DNA of 64,000 nt from Bradyrhizobium lupini (GTDB lineage: Bacteria > Pseudomonadota > Alphaproteobacteria > Rhizobiales > Xanthobacteraceae): contig NZ_CP162553.1 of the NCBI RefSeq assembly GCF_040939785.1, forward strand, positions 4,154,001 to 4,218,000, read 5' to 3'. How positions within the stretch are numbered: the stretch's first letter is position 1; the number at the start of each line of letters is the position of its first letter. Both the position numbers and the translations under genes were made by a program. Under the pieces are notes generated by a model. The model did not search any database, was not told the origin of the DNA, and was given only the letters and a program-made list of their open reading frames with translations. Positions 35,863-44,788 of this stretch are shown in pieces.

Positions 35863-36555
35863 GTGGCTGTCAAAATCCAAACCGTCAAAACCAAAGAGCT
35901 CAAGCTCGACATCGCGCGCATCGGCACGGTCTCCGCGATCCTGACGCAGCCGGACAAGGCGCGCGCCTGCTACGTCCTGGCGCATGGTGCCGGTGCAGGG
36001 ATGCGGCATGCATCGATGGACAAGATTGCGGAGGGGCTCGCTGCTCGCGACATCGCGACCTTCCGCTTCAATTTTCCTTACATGGAAAACAAGCAGGGCC
36101 GTCCCGACCAGCCTGCGGTCGCCCACGCCACGATCCGCGTGGCAGTCGAGGAAGCCGCGCGGCTCTGCCCGGGTGTGATGCTCGTTGCGGGTGGAAAATC
36201 CTTCGGCGGGCGCATGACCTCGCAGGCGCAGTCCAAGGCTCCGCTGCCTGATGTCAAAGGGCTCGCCTTCCTCGGTTTTCCCCTGCACGCCGACAAGAAG
36301 CCGTCGACGGAGCGCGCCGAGCATCTCGCCCATGTCGAGATCCCGATGCTGTTCCTGCAAGGCACCCGCGACGGGCTCGCCGATCTCGGCCTCCTCAAGC
36401 CGGTCATCGCCGCTCTTGCCCCGAAGGCGACGCTGCATGAGATCGAAGGCGGCGATCACTCCTTCGCGGTGCTGAAAAAGTCCGGCCGCACCAATGAAGA
36501 GGCGCTGACAGAGGTGCTTGATACGCTCGCGGCCTGGATCGACAGCCTCGCCTGA
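35863..36555 (+). CDS. Alpha/beta hydrolase (KANL3/Tex30-like family)
   Basis: A protein of about 230 residues with alpha/beta-hydrolase fold: CYVLAHGAGAGMRHASM as oxyanion segment, nucleophile motif GKSFGGRM, acid in LQGTRDGLADLG and His in EGGDHSFAVLKKS. The family is bacterial and eukaryotic KANL3/Tex30-like; substrates are unknown. No ATG fits the start; GTG 35863 is chosen, with TTG 35857 possible. Divergent from the acyl-CoA dehydrogenase gene. Confidence 0.8.
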   Translation: MAVKIQTVKTKELKLDIARIGTVSAILTQPDKARACYVLAHGAGAGMRHASMDKIAEGLAARDIATFRFNFPYMENKQGRPDQPAVAHATIRVAVEEAARLCPGVMLVAGGKSFGGRMTSQAQSKAPLPDVKGLAFLGFPLHADKKPSTERAEHLAHVEIPMLFLQGTRDGLADLGLLKPVIAALAPKATLHEIEGGDHSFAVLKKSGRTNEEALTEVLDTLAAWIDSLA

Positions 36556-36559
36556 AATC

Positions 36560-37535
36560 TCACGCCGAATATAGCCCCTTGTCGCGCGCCTTCTGGATCG
36601 CGAGCGCGGCGATCAAGTCGAGCGTCGGCGTCGACAGGCCGGCGGTGCGCGCGAAGGCTTGGGGCGCCTTTACCAGGACGTCGATCTCCATGGCGCGGCC
36701 GAGCTCGTAATCCTGCAGCAGCGACGGCTTGTGGTTGGGGGCGGGGCCGCTGCGTGATACGCGCTTGACCTCGGGGATAAAATGCTGAGCGATCTCGTTG
36801 GCCTCGTTCAGCATCCGCGGAATGACATCCGCAAAGGCGGGGTCATCGCGCACGCCGCGCGCGGTCTGGCCGGTGAGCAGGCACAGCACCGACAGTGACA
36901 TGTTGGTCAGCAGCTTTGACCAGATCGCCTCGCGGATCTCGGCGACCGGCGGCGATTCCAGCCGTGCGTCGCTGAAGACACCGCGGAGCGTCGTGATGCG
37001 CTCGCAATTGCGGTCGTCACATTCGCCGATCAGCAGGCGGTTGCGGTCCGGCGTCAGGTTCTGCACCACGCCGGGCGCGATCACCTCGTTGGAGGAGAAG
37101 ACTACGCCGCCGACGATCCGCTCTTTCGGAATGCAGGCGCGCAGGCGTCCGCCCCGGGTCGAGGAAGGAAATGTCCGGCGGGGTCGGGTGCCGCGGCGGC
37201 AGGCCGATCCGGTACCACCAGGGAATGCCGTTCTGCGCGAACACGATCGCGGTGTTGTCCTGCAGCAGCGGCTTGAGACTGGAGACCAGCCCGGTCAACG
37301 CGGTCGCCTTCAAGGTGCTGATCACGACGTCCTGCGGGCCGAGCTGGGCCGGATCGCCGGAGGCGTTCACCTTGGCGGAGACCTCGGAATCGCCGACGCG
37401 CAGCTTGAGGCCGTTGGCCCGGACCGCCTCCAGGTGCGCGCCCCGCATCACGCACGAGACCTCGTGGCCGGCGCGGGCCAACCGAACTGCAAGATGGCTG
37501 CCGACGGCGCCCGCGCCGAAAATGCAGATGCGCAT
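36560..37535 (-). pseudogene. Ketopantoate reductase-like protein (ApbA/PanE), frameshifted
   Basis: Starts at ATG 37535 with MRICIFGAGAVGSHLAVRLA (Rossmann motif) and continues to ISFLDPG near 37156, where the frame breaks. The other frame resumes as GRLRACIPKERIVGGVVFSS and carries the C-terminal catalytic domain (IREAIWSKLLTNMSLSVLCL with the Lys, then NHKPSLLQDYELGRAMEIDV). One more G in the GGGG run on the coding strand makes a single chain of about 325 residues. The long C-terminal half is well preserved, so decay is unlikely. It is a paralogue of the gene at 27331. Confidence 0.82.
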
Positions 37536-37689
37536 GTGATGTCCGTCCCTGATCCCTTGATGCCGCCCCGCGGCAGCATGACACAAGCCGCCATGCGATG
37601 GACGCGGCTGCCCTACGCTCGAAAGATATGGATCAGGGCGCGGAGCCTCGGTCATAGTGCGCGCCAAACAAACGAGCGGAGGAACACCG

Positions 37690-38493
37690 ATGACCGACAG
37701 CCCCGTCCTGTGGACCCTGGATGCGCGTGGGGTTGCGACCGTCACGTTGAACCGGCCGGAGGTTAACAATGCCTATGACGGCGCGTTGATCGCAGGCGTG
37801 CTCGCGGCCATGGACGATCTCGGCAGCAAGCCCAACCTTCGCGTCGTCGTGCTCAAGGGCAATGGCAAGCATTTCCAGGCTGGCGCCGACCTCAAATGGA
37901 TCAACGGCGTGCGGCCGCAATCGAGCGAGGCGAACGAGGCCGCGTCGCGGGCGACGTTCGAGGCCGTGCAGCGGCTCAATACGCTGGCTATCCCGACGGT
38001 CGCGCTGGTGCAGGGCGGCTGCTTTGGCGGCGGCACCGGCGTGATCGCGGCCTGCGACGTCGTGATCGCGGCCGACAACGCCCTGTTCTCGATCACCGAA
38101 GTGCGCTGGGGCCTGACCGCGGCCATCATCATCCCGCAGCTCTGCGATGCCATTGGTGTACGGCAAGTCCGCCGCTACGCGCTGACAGGTGAACGTTTCG
38201 GCGCCGAGGACGCCCGTCGTATCGGCCTCGTCCACGAGGTGGTGCCGCTCGCCGATCTCGACGCCGCCGGCGCCAAGGTGGTCGAGCAGTTGCTTGCCAA
38301 CGGATCGGAGGCGATGGCCGAGACCAAGCGGCTCGCGCTGGAAAGTTCGTTCGGCGGCATGGCGGTGGACGATGCGGCTTACAAGCGGCTCGTGCATCTG
38401 CATTCGCTGAAGCGACAGAGCGCGGAAGCCGCCGAGGGGCTGGCGTCGTTCGCGGAAAAGCGCGCCGCGAATTGGGCAGGTGCTAAAAGCTGA
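37690..38493 (+). CDS. Enoyl-CoA hydratase/isomerase, LiuC-like
   Basis: A 267-residue crotonase-fold enzyme with ATVTLNRPEVNNAYDGALIA, oxyanion loops GKHFQAGADLKWI and GGCFGGGTGVIAACDVVIA, and catalytic-region EVRWGLTAAIIIPQLCDAIG. EVRWGL with Glu at the start matches methylglutaconyl-CoA hydratase and related enzymes of leucine/isovalerate catabolism. RBS GGAGG is 8 bases before ATG 37690. It is divergent from the reductase-like gene. No other leucine-degradation genes are in the window. Confidence 0.85.
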   Translation: MTDSPVLWTLDARGVATVTLNRPEVNNAYDGALIAGVLAAMDDLGSKPNLRVVVLKGNGKHFQAGADLKWINGVRPQSSEANEAASRATFEAVQRLNTLAIPTVALVQGGCFGGGTGVIAACDVVIAADNALFSITEVRWGLTAAIIIPQLCDAIGVRQVRRYALTGERFGAEDARRIGLVHEVVPLADLDAAGAKVVEQLLANGSEAMAETKRLALESSFGGMAVDDAAYKRLVHLHSLKRQSAEAAEGLASFAEKRAANWAGAKS

Positions 38494-38500
38494 ACGCGAG

Positions 38501-38533
38501 TAGCCCGGATTACGCTTCGCTCCATCCGGGCTA
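38501..38533. terminator. Hairpin between convergent genes (dispersed repeat type)
   Basis: TAGCCCGGAT (38501-38510) and ATCCGGGCTA (38524-38533) make a 10-base stem with a 13-base loop, between the convergent hydratase and LysR genes. Confidence 0.65.
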
Positions 38534-38540
38534 CGGGCTT

Positions 38541-39425
38541 TTACAGCGACGTCGCGAGTGACCTTTTCAGCAAAGTGAGCAGCGCCTGTACCGCGGCGGC
38601 ATTGCGCCGCCGTTCAGGGATCGCAGCCTTCACCCACAATTCCGGAATCGGAAACTCGCGCAGCACCGGCTTGAGCGCGCCGTCGCGCAAGGCGCCCGCG
38701 ACGAGATAGTCCGATATCAACACAATGCCGTTGCCGGCGATGGCGCTGCGCGCCAGCACTTGGCCCTCGTTGCAGGACAGCAGCGGACTGACCTGGACGC
38801 TGATGCGGCCGCGCGGCCCGTCAAAGATCCATTCGGGGCCGGTCGGTAGAAAGCTGAGGCAGCGATGATCGACCAGATCACGCGGATGTTTTGGCGTGCC
38901 GTGTTTCTTCAAATAGGCAGGCGAGGCGCAGAGCAGCCGCTTCAGCGGGCACAAGGGTTCGTCGACGACACCGCCAAAGGAATGCGGGAAGGCGCCGATG
39001 GCGATGTCAAAGCCTTCGGTGACGGGATCGACCGGACGGTCGAACAGCACGATCTCGAGCTTGAGCCGCGGGTTCTGGGTCTGGAAGGCGGTGAAGACGT
39101 CCGCAAGCCGCGCGACCGTCAGCGAGGTCGGGGCCTTGATGCGCAGATGATCGACGAGATCGTGGCCCTTCTCGCCCATGCGCGACAGCAGATCGGCGGC
39201 GTCGGTGACGACGCCGCGGGCGCGATGCACGTAGCGCTGGCCGGCCTCGGTCAGCCGCAATTGCCGGGTCGAGCGATGAAACAGTGGCGTGCCGATCCGC
39301 GCCTCCAGCTGCGTGACGCGCTTGGCGACCACCGACGTCGAGACGCCGAGTTTTCGCGCGGCCGCGGAGAAGCCGGTGGCGTCGGCGGTCGCGAGGAACG
39401 CCTGAAGGTTTACCAGGATGTCCAT
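38541..39425 (-). CDS. LysR family transcriptional regulator
   Basis: A 294-residue LTTR. The N-terminal winged HTH is clear (LQAFLATADATGFSAAARKL, LGVSTSVVAKRVTQLEARIG, LFHRSTRQLRLTEAGQRYV). The C-terminal periplasmic-binding-like sensor domain spans about 90-290 (VARLADVFTAFQTQNPRLKL). It is divergent from the FAD oxidoreductase/ABC importer operon across a 113-base gap, which is the usual layout for a regulator and its target. Its inducer is probably the imported substrate, but this is inference. Confidence 0.9.
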   Translation of the reverse strand: MDILVNLQAFLATADATGFSAAARKLGVSTSVVAKRVTQLEARIGTPLFHRSTRQLRLTEAGQRYVHRARGVVTDAADLLSRMGEKGHDLVDHLRIKAPTSLTVARLADVFTAFQTQNPRLKLEIVLFDRPVDPVTEGFDIAIGAFPHSFGGVVDEPLCPLKRLLCASPAYLKKHGTPKHPRDLVDHRCLSFLPTGPEWIFDGPRGRISVQVSPLLSCNEGQVLARSAIAGNGIVLISDYLVAGALRDGALKPVLREFPIPELWVKAAIPERRRNAAAVQALLTLLKRSLATSL

Positions 39426-39538
39426 CTTCGGCCTTTCGCGATTCGAGAAAGGTGATCGCCTATTTTGGCGGATTGTAGCTCGATCCGGGTTAATTCATAG
39501 TCCGGCCCAAGCAAAGGATTTCAGGGACAGGACGCGCC

Positions 39539-40903
39539 ATGCAGGCCATGACGATCGAAGAACCGGCGCGCCAGGTGCCGCTTTACGGCGAATATGAAGT
39601 CGTCGTCCTCGGCGGCGGTCCGGCCGGCATCGTGGCGGCGGCCTCAAGCGCACGCGCGGGACGGAAGACGCTGCTGATCGAGCGGTACGGCTTCCTTGGC
39701 GGCATGGGCACCGCCGCAGGCGTCACCAATTTCTGCGGCCTGCACGGCAATGTCCACGGCGAGGCCCACCGGCTGGTGCAGGGCATGGCGTCGGAGTTGC
39801 TGGCGCGGATCGATCGCTTGAACGGCCTCAACGCGCCGCATCTGATTCTCGGCAAGGTCTTCGCCCAGGCCTACGACACCGCCGCCTACAAGATCGCGGC
39901 CGACCAACTGCTCGCCAGTCACAAGGTGCACATCCTTTTCCACGCGCTTGGTGCCGGTGTGGTGATGGGCGCTAACAGCCGCATCGATGCGCTGATGGTC
40001 GAGACCAAGGCCGGCCGGCAGGCGGTGCGATCGGAGATCTTCATCGATTGCTCCGGCGACGGCGATCTCGCGGTTTGGGCCGGCGCGCCGTTCGAATTCG
40101 GCGACGAGCACGGTCATCCGATGTATCCCTCGATGATGCTCCGTCTCAACAACATCGACCCGGAGAGGGCAGGCGAAGCCTGGCGGACCATTCCGCAATT
40201 GATGGAGCAGGCCACCGCCGCCGGCACCCACACATTCCCGCGCAAGAGCGCGATCGTGCGGCCGCAGAAGTCCGGCATCGAATGGCGGGTGAATTTTACG
40301 CAAGTGGCGCGCGAGGACGGCCATGCCATCAACGGCATCGAGCCTGATGATCTCACCCGCGGCGAGATCGAGGGCCGCAAGCAGGCGCTGGCTGCGTTCG
40401 AATTCCTGCGCACCGTGCCGGGCTTTGAAAAATCCTACATCGTCGACCTGCCGCCGCAGCTCGGCATCCGCGAAACCCGCCGCATCACGGGCGGCTATCA
40501 GCTCAGCGGCGAGGACGTGCTCGGCTGCGCTTCGTTCGAGGATTCCATCGGGGTCAATGGCTGGCCGATCGAGGCCCATGTCCCCGGCGACGTCGTCTTC
40601 ACCTTCCCGCCGATCCCGGAATCGCGCGGCTATAACGAGCTGCCTTACCGGATGCTGGTGCCCGAAGGCGTCGATAATCTGCTGGTCGCCGGCCGCTGCG
40701 CCTCGATGACCCATGAGGGCCAATCGGCGGCCCGGGTCTCCGGTGCCTGTTTCGTGATGGGGGAGGCGGCCGGTTCCGCGGCAGCGCTGGCGCTCTCCGG
40801 AAACCGGATCCCGCGTGACATCCCCGTTGAAAAGCTGCAGGAAACGTTGAAACAACAGGGCGCCTTTATCGGACGGGACCAGCCCGTGCCTGAAGGCCTG
40901 TAA
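39539..40903 (+). CDS. FAD-dependent oxidoreductase (FAD_oxidored family)
   Basis: A 454-residue flavoprotein. The dinucleotide-binding motif is VVLGGGPAGIVAAASSARAG (about residues 21-40), followed by GGMGTAAGVTNFCGLHGN, the GDGDLAVWAGAPFE segment, and the closing FAD motif LVAGRCASMTHEGQSAARV. The family catalyses oxidation of unidentified small molecules. A start at ATG 39539 or 39548 is possible. It lies directly before an ABC importer, and a LysR gene is divergent. It probably processes the imported compound. No homologue of known substrate was recognised. Confidence 0.85.
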   Translation: MQAMTIEEPARQVPLYGEYEVVVLGGGPAGIVAAASSARAGRKTLLIERYGFLGGMGTAAGVTNFCGLHGNVHGEAHRLVQGMASELLARIDRLNGLNAPHLILGKVFAQAYDTAAYKIAADQLLASHKVHILFHALGAGVVMGANSRIDALMVETKAGRQAVRSEIFIDCSGDGDLAVWAGAPFEFGDEHGHPMYPSMMLRLNNIDPERAGEAWRTIPQLMEQATAAGTHTFPRKSAIVRPQKSGIEWRVNFTQVAREDGHAINGIEPDDLTRGEIEGRKQALAAFEFLRTVPGFEKSYIVDLPPQLGIRETRRITGGYQLSGEDVLGCASFEDSIGVNGWPIEAHVPGDVVFTFPPIPESRGYNELPYRMLVPEGVDNLLVAGRCASMTHEGQSAARVSGACFVMGEAAGSAAALALSGNRIPRDIPVEKLQETLKQQGAFIGRDQPVPEGL

Positions 40904-40937
40904 CCGACTGCAAGATTTCGACGGCGGAGGAAACGAA

Positions 40938-41942
40938 ATGATCGGGATTGTGCGGCTCGCGCTAGCTGGCCTGATGGCGATCACAGCAATGGGCACGGCC
41001 CGAGCCGAGGACGCGCTGAAGGCCAGGATCGGCGTGCTCAGGCTATCCTCCTCCGCGCCGGTGTTCATCGCGCAGGACAAGGGCTATTTCCGCGAGGCCG
41101 GCCTCGAGGTCGAGCTGAAATTCTTCGACGCGGCGCAGCCGATCGCGGTGGCGACGACCTCGGGCGACATCGATTTCGGCGTCACCGCCTTCACCGCAGG
41201 TCTTTACAATCTCGCCGGCAAGGGCGTGCTCAAGGTGATCGGCGGCATGAGCCGCGAGAAGGCTGGTTATCCCCTGATCGGCTATTTCGCCAGCAACAAC
41301 GCCTATGCGAGCGGTCTGAAGACGCCGAAGGACCTCGCGGGCAAGCGCGTGGCGATGACGCAGGTTGGCTCCTCCTTTCACTATTCGCTCGGCCTGCTTG
41401 CCGACAAATACGGTTTCAAGCTCGCCGACGTGAAGATTGTGCCGCTGCAATCGCTGTCGAATGCGGCGGCCGCGCTGAAGGGCGAGACCGTGGATGCAGC
41501 GCTGCTGCCGATCTCCACCGCGCGAAAGCTGATGGACGACGGTGGTGCGAAGTTTCTCGGCTGGGTCGGCGACGAGACACCCTGGCAATTGGGCGCGGTG
41601 TTCGCCTCGCCGAAGACGCTGACCAACAAGGTGCTGGTGACGAAGCTGCTCGGCGCCTTGGCAAAGGCCGACCGCGAATATCACGACGTCATCCTCGCCG
41701 CGATGAAGGACGGTGTCGCGCCGATCAATGACAAGACAAAGCCGCTGCTGGAGATCATCGCCAAATATACGAACCTCCCGGTCGAGCAGGTGGTCGGCAA
41801 CTGCGCCTATATCGATCCCGACGGCAAGCTGGATGTGAAGAACGTCGACAACCAGATCAAATGGCTCCAGGAGCAGGGTTTTGCCGACAAGGGCTTCGAC
41901 GCGAATGCGATCATCGCCAAGGAATTCGTGAAGGCGGATTGA
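40938..41942 (+). CDS. NitT/TauT-family ABC transporter substrate-binding protein
   Basis: A 334-residue periplasmic receptor. Signal peptide MIGIVRLALAGLMAITAMGT is cleaved near ARAED. Family signatures are RIGVLRLSSSAPVFIAQDKG and GYFREAGLEVELKFFDAAQP, typical of SsuA/TauA/NMT1-like proteins. It is the first gene of a complete receptor-ATPase-permease importer. These systems carry sulfonates, taurine, nitrate, pyrimidine precursors or aromatic acids. The ligand is unknown. Confidence 0.9.
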   Translation: MIGIVRLALAGLMAITAMGTARAEDALKARIGVLRLSSSAPVFIAQDKGYFREAGLEVELKFFDAAQPIAVATTSGDIDFGVTAFTAGLYNLAGKGVLKVIGGMSREKAGYPLIGYFASNNAYASGLKTPKDLAGKRVAMTQVGSSFHYSLGLLADKYGFKLADVKIVPLQSLSNAAAALKGETVDAALLPISTARKLMDDGGAKFLGWVGDETPWQLGAVFASPKTLTNKVLVTKLLGALAKADREYHDVILAAMKDGVAPINDKTKPLLEIIAKYTNLPVEQVVGNCAYIDPDGKLDVKNVDNQIKWLQEQGFADKGFDANAIIAKEFVKAD

Positions 41943-41958
41943 GAGTAGAACGCAGTCC

Positions 41959-42732
41959 ATGGACCTGATCGCCAACCACATCACCCATCGCTTCGGCGAT
42001 CTCGCCGTGCTCGACAACGTCTCGTTCACCGTCAGCGCGGGCGAGGTGGTGGCGATCGTGGGGCCGTCGGGCTGCGGCAAGAGCACGTTGCTGTCGATCC
42101 TCGGCGGGCTGTTGCTGCCGACCTCCGGCGCGCCCGAGCTGCGTGGATCGCCGCCGGCGGACAGCCTCAATCCGCTCACCTTCGTGTTCCAGGACTTTGC
42201 GCTGCTGCCCTGGGCGAATGTGGAGGAGAACGTCGAATTCCCGCTGCTGCACACCCAGCTCTCGGCCGTGCAGCGCCGCGCGCTGGTCGAGGACGCCTTG
42301 CGCCGCACCGGCCTGACCGATTTTCGCAAAACCTATCCAAAGCAGCTTTCCGGCGGCATGCGCCAGCGCGTCGGCATTTCGCGCGCGCTCGCGGTCAGGC
42401 CGGCCATTCTCCTGATGGACGAGCCATTGTCGGCGTTGGATCCGCAGACCCGCGAACTGCTGATGGAGGATTTCGTCCGGCTGCTCGCCGATGGCGGCAT
42501 GGGCGCCGTGTATGTCACGCATAATCTCGAAGAGGCGGCGAGGCTTGCCGACCGCATCGTGGTGCTGTCGCGGCGCCCTGGCCGTATTCGCGAGGTCGTG
42601 AGCGTGCCGATGACGCGCACTGAGCGCGGTGACATTGCAGCCCGTGAAAAGCTGCTCGCGCTTCAGAACCAGATCTGGTCGCTGATCCGCAACGAGGCGA
42701 TCGATGCCGAGCGCGAGGTCCAGCATGCTTGA
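41959..42732 (+). CDS. ABC transporter ATP-binding protein (NitT/TauT type)
   Basis: A 257-residue ATPase. Walker A is GPSGCGKST, the Q-loop lies in VFQDFALLPWANVEENVEF, the signature is LSGGMRQRVGISRALAV, Walker B is ILLMDEPLSALD, and the H-loop His is in VYVTHNLEEAARLADR. All key motifs are intact. It starts 16 bases after the receptor stop and overlaps the permease start by 8 bases, so the importer genes are translationally coupled. Confidence 0.95.
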   Translation: MDLIANHITHRFGDLAVLDNVSFTVSAGEVVAIVGPSGCGKSTLLSILGGLLLPTSGAPELRGSPPADSLNPLTFVFQDFALLPWANVEENVEFPLLHTQLSAVQRRALVEDALRRTGLTDFRKTYPKQLSGGMRQRVGISRALAVRPAILLMDEPLSALDPQTRELLMEDFVRLLADGGMGAVYVTHNLEEAARLADRIVVLSRRPGRIREVVSVPMTRTERGDIAAREKLLALQNQIWSLIRNEAIDAEREVQHA

Positions 42733-43549
42733 TCGCGCTCCGGCGGGAACATCGACGAAGGATGAAGCGGTCCGGCGCGTCCGCTTTCGCGGCGCCGGCT
42801 TCGTGCCGGCGAGCAGCCGTTTCGGCGGCTGGATCGCGCTCGCGCTGGTCATTGCGATCTGGCAGGCCGCCGGCAGCACCGGCCTGGTCAATCCGCTATT
42901 CCTGCCACCGCCATCGGCGATCGCGCGGGCGATCTACCAGCTCGCGATCTCGGGTGCGCTGTGGCAGCACCTTTCCGCGTCGCTCCTGCGCATCGGTGTC
43001 GGCTGGCTGCTCGGCACGGCAGCCGGTGTCGCCGTTGGCTTTGCCATCGGCCTGTCGCGTCTGGCGCGCAGCGTCGGCATCACCTTCATCTCGGCGCTGT
43101 TCCCGATCCCGAAGATCGCGCTGCTGCCGCTGTTGATCCTCTGGCTCGGCATCGGTGAAGAGCCGAAGATCGCGACCATTGCGCTCGGGGTGTTCTTCTC
43201 GACCGCGATCTCGGTCTATAGCGGCGTCGACGCGGTGCCGCGCAACCTCATCCGCATGGCGCAGAGCTTCAACGTGCCGTTCGCCACCATCGTGCGCAAG
43301 GTGGTCTGGCCGGGCGCGCTGCCCGCGATCCTCGCCGGCTTCCGTATCACCTCGTCGGTGGCGCTGCTGCTCGTCGTCAGCGCCGAGATGATCGGCGCGC
43401 AGTACGGCATCGGCGCGTTCGTGCTGCAGGCTGGCAATTTGATGCAGACGGATCAGCTGCTCGCGGGCGTGGTGATTTTGTCGGTGTTTGGGTTGATGGT
43501 GGGGAGGGTGATCAACTGGCTGGAGACGCGGCTGTTGCACTGGCGGTGA
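42725..43549 (+). CDS. ABC transporter permease (NitT/TauT type)
   Basis: A 274-residue inner-membrane permease with six membrane segments and the cytoplasmic EAA-loop (SFNVPFATIVRKVVWPGALP). SsuC/TauC-like features are FLPPPSAIARAIYQLAISGA, FPIPKIALLPLLILWLGIGE and VIYSGVD-like helix regions. Start ATG 42725 (MLDRAPAGTSTKD) lies inside the ATPase gene end. The gene is followed by a hairpin repeat, which probably ends the operon. Confidence 0.93.
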   Translation: MLDRAPAGTSTKDEAVRRVRFRGAGFVPASSRFGGWIALALVIAIWQAAGSTGLVNPLFLPPPSAIARAIYQLAISGALWQHLSASLLRIGVGWLLGTAAGVAVGFAIGLSRLARSVGITFISALFPIPKIALLPLLILWLGIGEEPKIATIALGVFFSTAISVYSGVDAVPRNLIRMAQSFNVPFATIVRKVVWPGALPAILAGFRITSSVALLLVVSAEMIGAQYGIGAFVLQAGNLMQTDQLLAGVVILSVFGLMVGRVINWLETRLLHWR

Positions 43550-43559
43550 GGTTTACTCC

Positions 43560-43637
43560 GTCATTGCGAGCGCAGCGAAGCAATCCAGACTGTCGCCGCG
43601 GAAAGATTCTGGATTGCTTCGCTGCGCTCGCAATGAC
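43560..43637. repeat. Hairpin repeat family A, copy 4
   Basis: GTCATTGCGAGCGCAGC ... GCTGCGCTCGCAATGAC, inner arms GAAGCAATCCAG and CTGGATTGCTTC. It lies between the convergent permease and gentisate dioxygenase genes. Confidence 0.85.
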
Positions 43638-43657
43638 GATGCTACCAGCAGCGTACC

Positions 43658-44698
43658 TCACGCATTCCCGCGATCCTCCCGGAACAAATCCAGCTTCTGC
43701 TGCACGGGGCGATCCGAGAAGCTGAACAGCACCGCATCCATATCAGCCTCGTGCGTGACCCATTGCCAGCTCGGCACCACGAACAAATCGCGCGGGCCCC
43801 ATTCGAACGTCGCATCCCCGATGCGGGTACGGCCGTGGCCCTCGATCGGACAGAACACCGTCGCGTCCGTCGCGCGATAGCGCGCGGTCTTGAAGCCCTT
43901 CGGCAGCAGCTGGATGAACGTGCCGATGGTCGGCATCGCGAAGTCGCCGGTCTCGGGGTTGCTGAATTTCAGCTTCAGCCCGTGACAGGCATCCCACTCC
44001 TGGCTCGCGCGAGCCTTCTCCAGTGCCTCGCGCGTGTAGGCATAGGGATAGCTGAAGATCGGGGAAGTCTTCGAGCTCCGCTTCACGTCGACCGGCAGCA
44101 GATTGTGGCCGTAGCGTGCAAAGCTGTCGCCGGCCGGCCTTGTAATCTTCTGCTGATCCTCGTTGGAGCCTTCCGCGAAAGAGCAGTCGAAGAACTGCAC
44201 CAGCGGAATGTCGAGACCGTCGAGCCAGAACATCGGCTGGTCGGTCTCGTTGGAATGATCGTGCCAGGTCATCGACGGCGTGATGATGAAGTCGCCGGGC
44301 TCCATCGCGGTGCGCTCGCCGTCCACGGCGGTGTGGGCGCCCTTGCCTTCGAGCACGAAGCGCAGTGCCGATTGGCTGTGCCGGTGCGCGGGCGCGACGT
44401 CGCCGGGCACCACCATCTGCACGCCGGCATAGAGCGACGTGGTGATTTTCGACTGTCCGCGCAGGCCGGGGTTTTCCAGAACCAGCACGCGCCGCTCGGC
44501 CTCTTTCGCCGTGATCAGCTTGCCGGCTTCGGTCATGTAGTCGCGGATGATGTCGAACTTCCACAGATGCGGCCGGCAGGCGCTCTTCGGCTCCGGCGTG
44601 ATCAAATCGCTCATGACCGTCCAGAGCGCGGTGAGATTCTCGCCGTCGATCTTCTTGTAGAACGCCTCGCGTTCCGGCGTCTTGGTCACGGCTTCCAT
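43658..44698 (-). CDS. Gentisate 1,2-dioxygenase
   Basis: A 346-residue bicupin that opens the gentisate ring to maleylpyruvate with Fe(II). Metal-ligand His in the first cupin are at 105, 107 and 146 or 148 (PAHRHSQSALRFVLEGKG and SMTWHDHSN). RPHLWKFDIIRDY and FSYPYAYTREALEKA are typical of the family. The start has CGGGAG about 8 bases upstream. It is divergent from the isomerase that uses its product. Alternative bicupin substrates such as 1-hydroxy-2-naphthoate or salicylate cannot be excluded, but the isomerase neighbour favours gentisate. Confidence 0.9.
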   Translation of the reverse strand: MEAVTKTPEREAFYKKIDGENLTALWTVMSDLITPEPKSACRPHLWKFDIIRDYMTEAGKLITAKEAERRVLVLENPGLRGQSKITTSLYAGVQMVVPGDVAPAHRHSQSALRFVLEGKGAHTAVDGERTAMEPGDFIITPSMTWHDHSNETDQPMFWLDGLDIPLVQFFDCSFAEGSNEDQQKITRPAGDSFARYGHNLLPVDVKRSSKTSPIFSYPYAYTREALEKARASQEWDACHGLKLKFSNPETGDFAMPTIGTFIQLLPKGFKTARYRATDATVFCPIEGHGRTRIGDATFEWGPRDLFVVPSWQWVTHEADMDAVLFSFSDRPVQQKLDLFREDRGNA

Positions 44699-44722
44699 GG
44701 TGCGGCTCCCGTCGCTTTGTTG

Positions 44723-44756
44723 ATTGACAGTATACTTACGATCTGGGTAGCGTCAA
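44723..44756 (-). promoter_or_regulatory. Gentisate dioxygenase promoter with MarR-type operator
   Basis: On the minus strand TTGACG (44756-44751) and TATACT (44734-44729) are 16 bases apart, a good promoter. The -10 box lies inside ATTGACAGTATACTTAC (plus strand 44723-44739), which contains the palindrome AGTATACT. The same 17 bases occur before the hydroxylase at 48732. The site also covers a possible divergent promoter for the isomerase (TTGACA 44724-44729). The island's MarR protein is the obvious candidate binder. Confidence 0.75.
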
Positions 44757-44788
44757 CGTGCGAACAAGAACGAAACGGGAGGGTTCCG

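Noticed and set aside
43751..44788. Long in-frame extension upstream of maiA (556-codon frame)
   Set aside because: It runs antisense to the gentisate dioxygenase. The ATG at 44789 has a strong GGGAGGG site and the family N-terminus.
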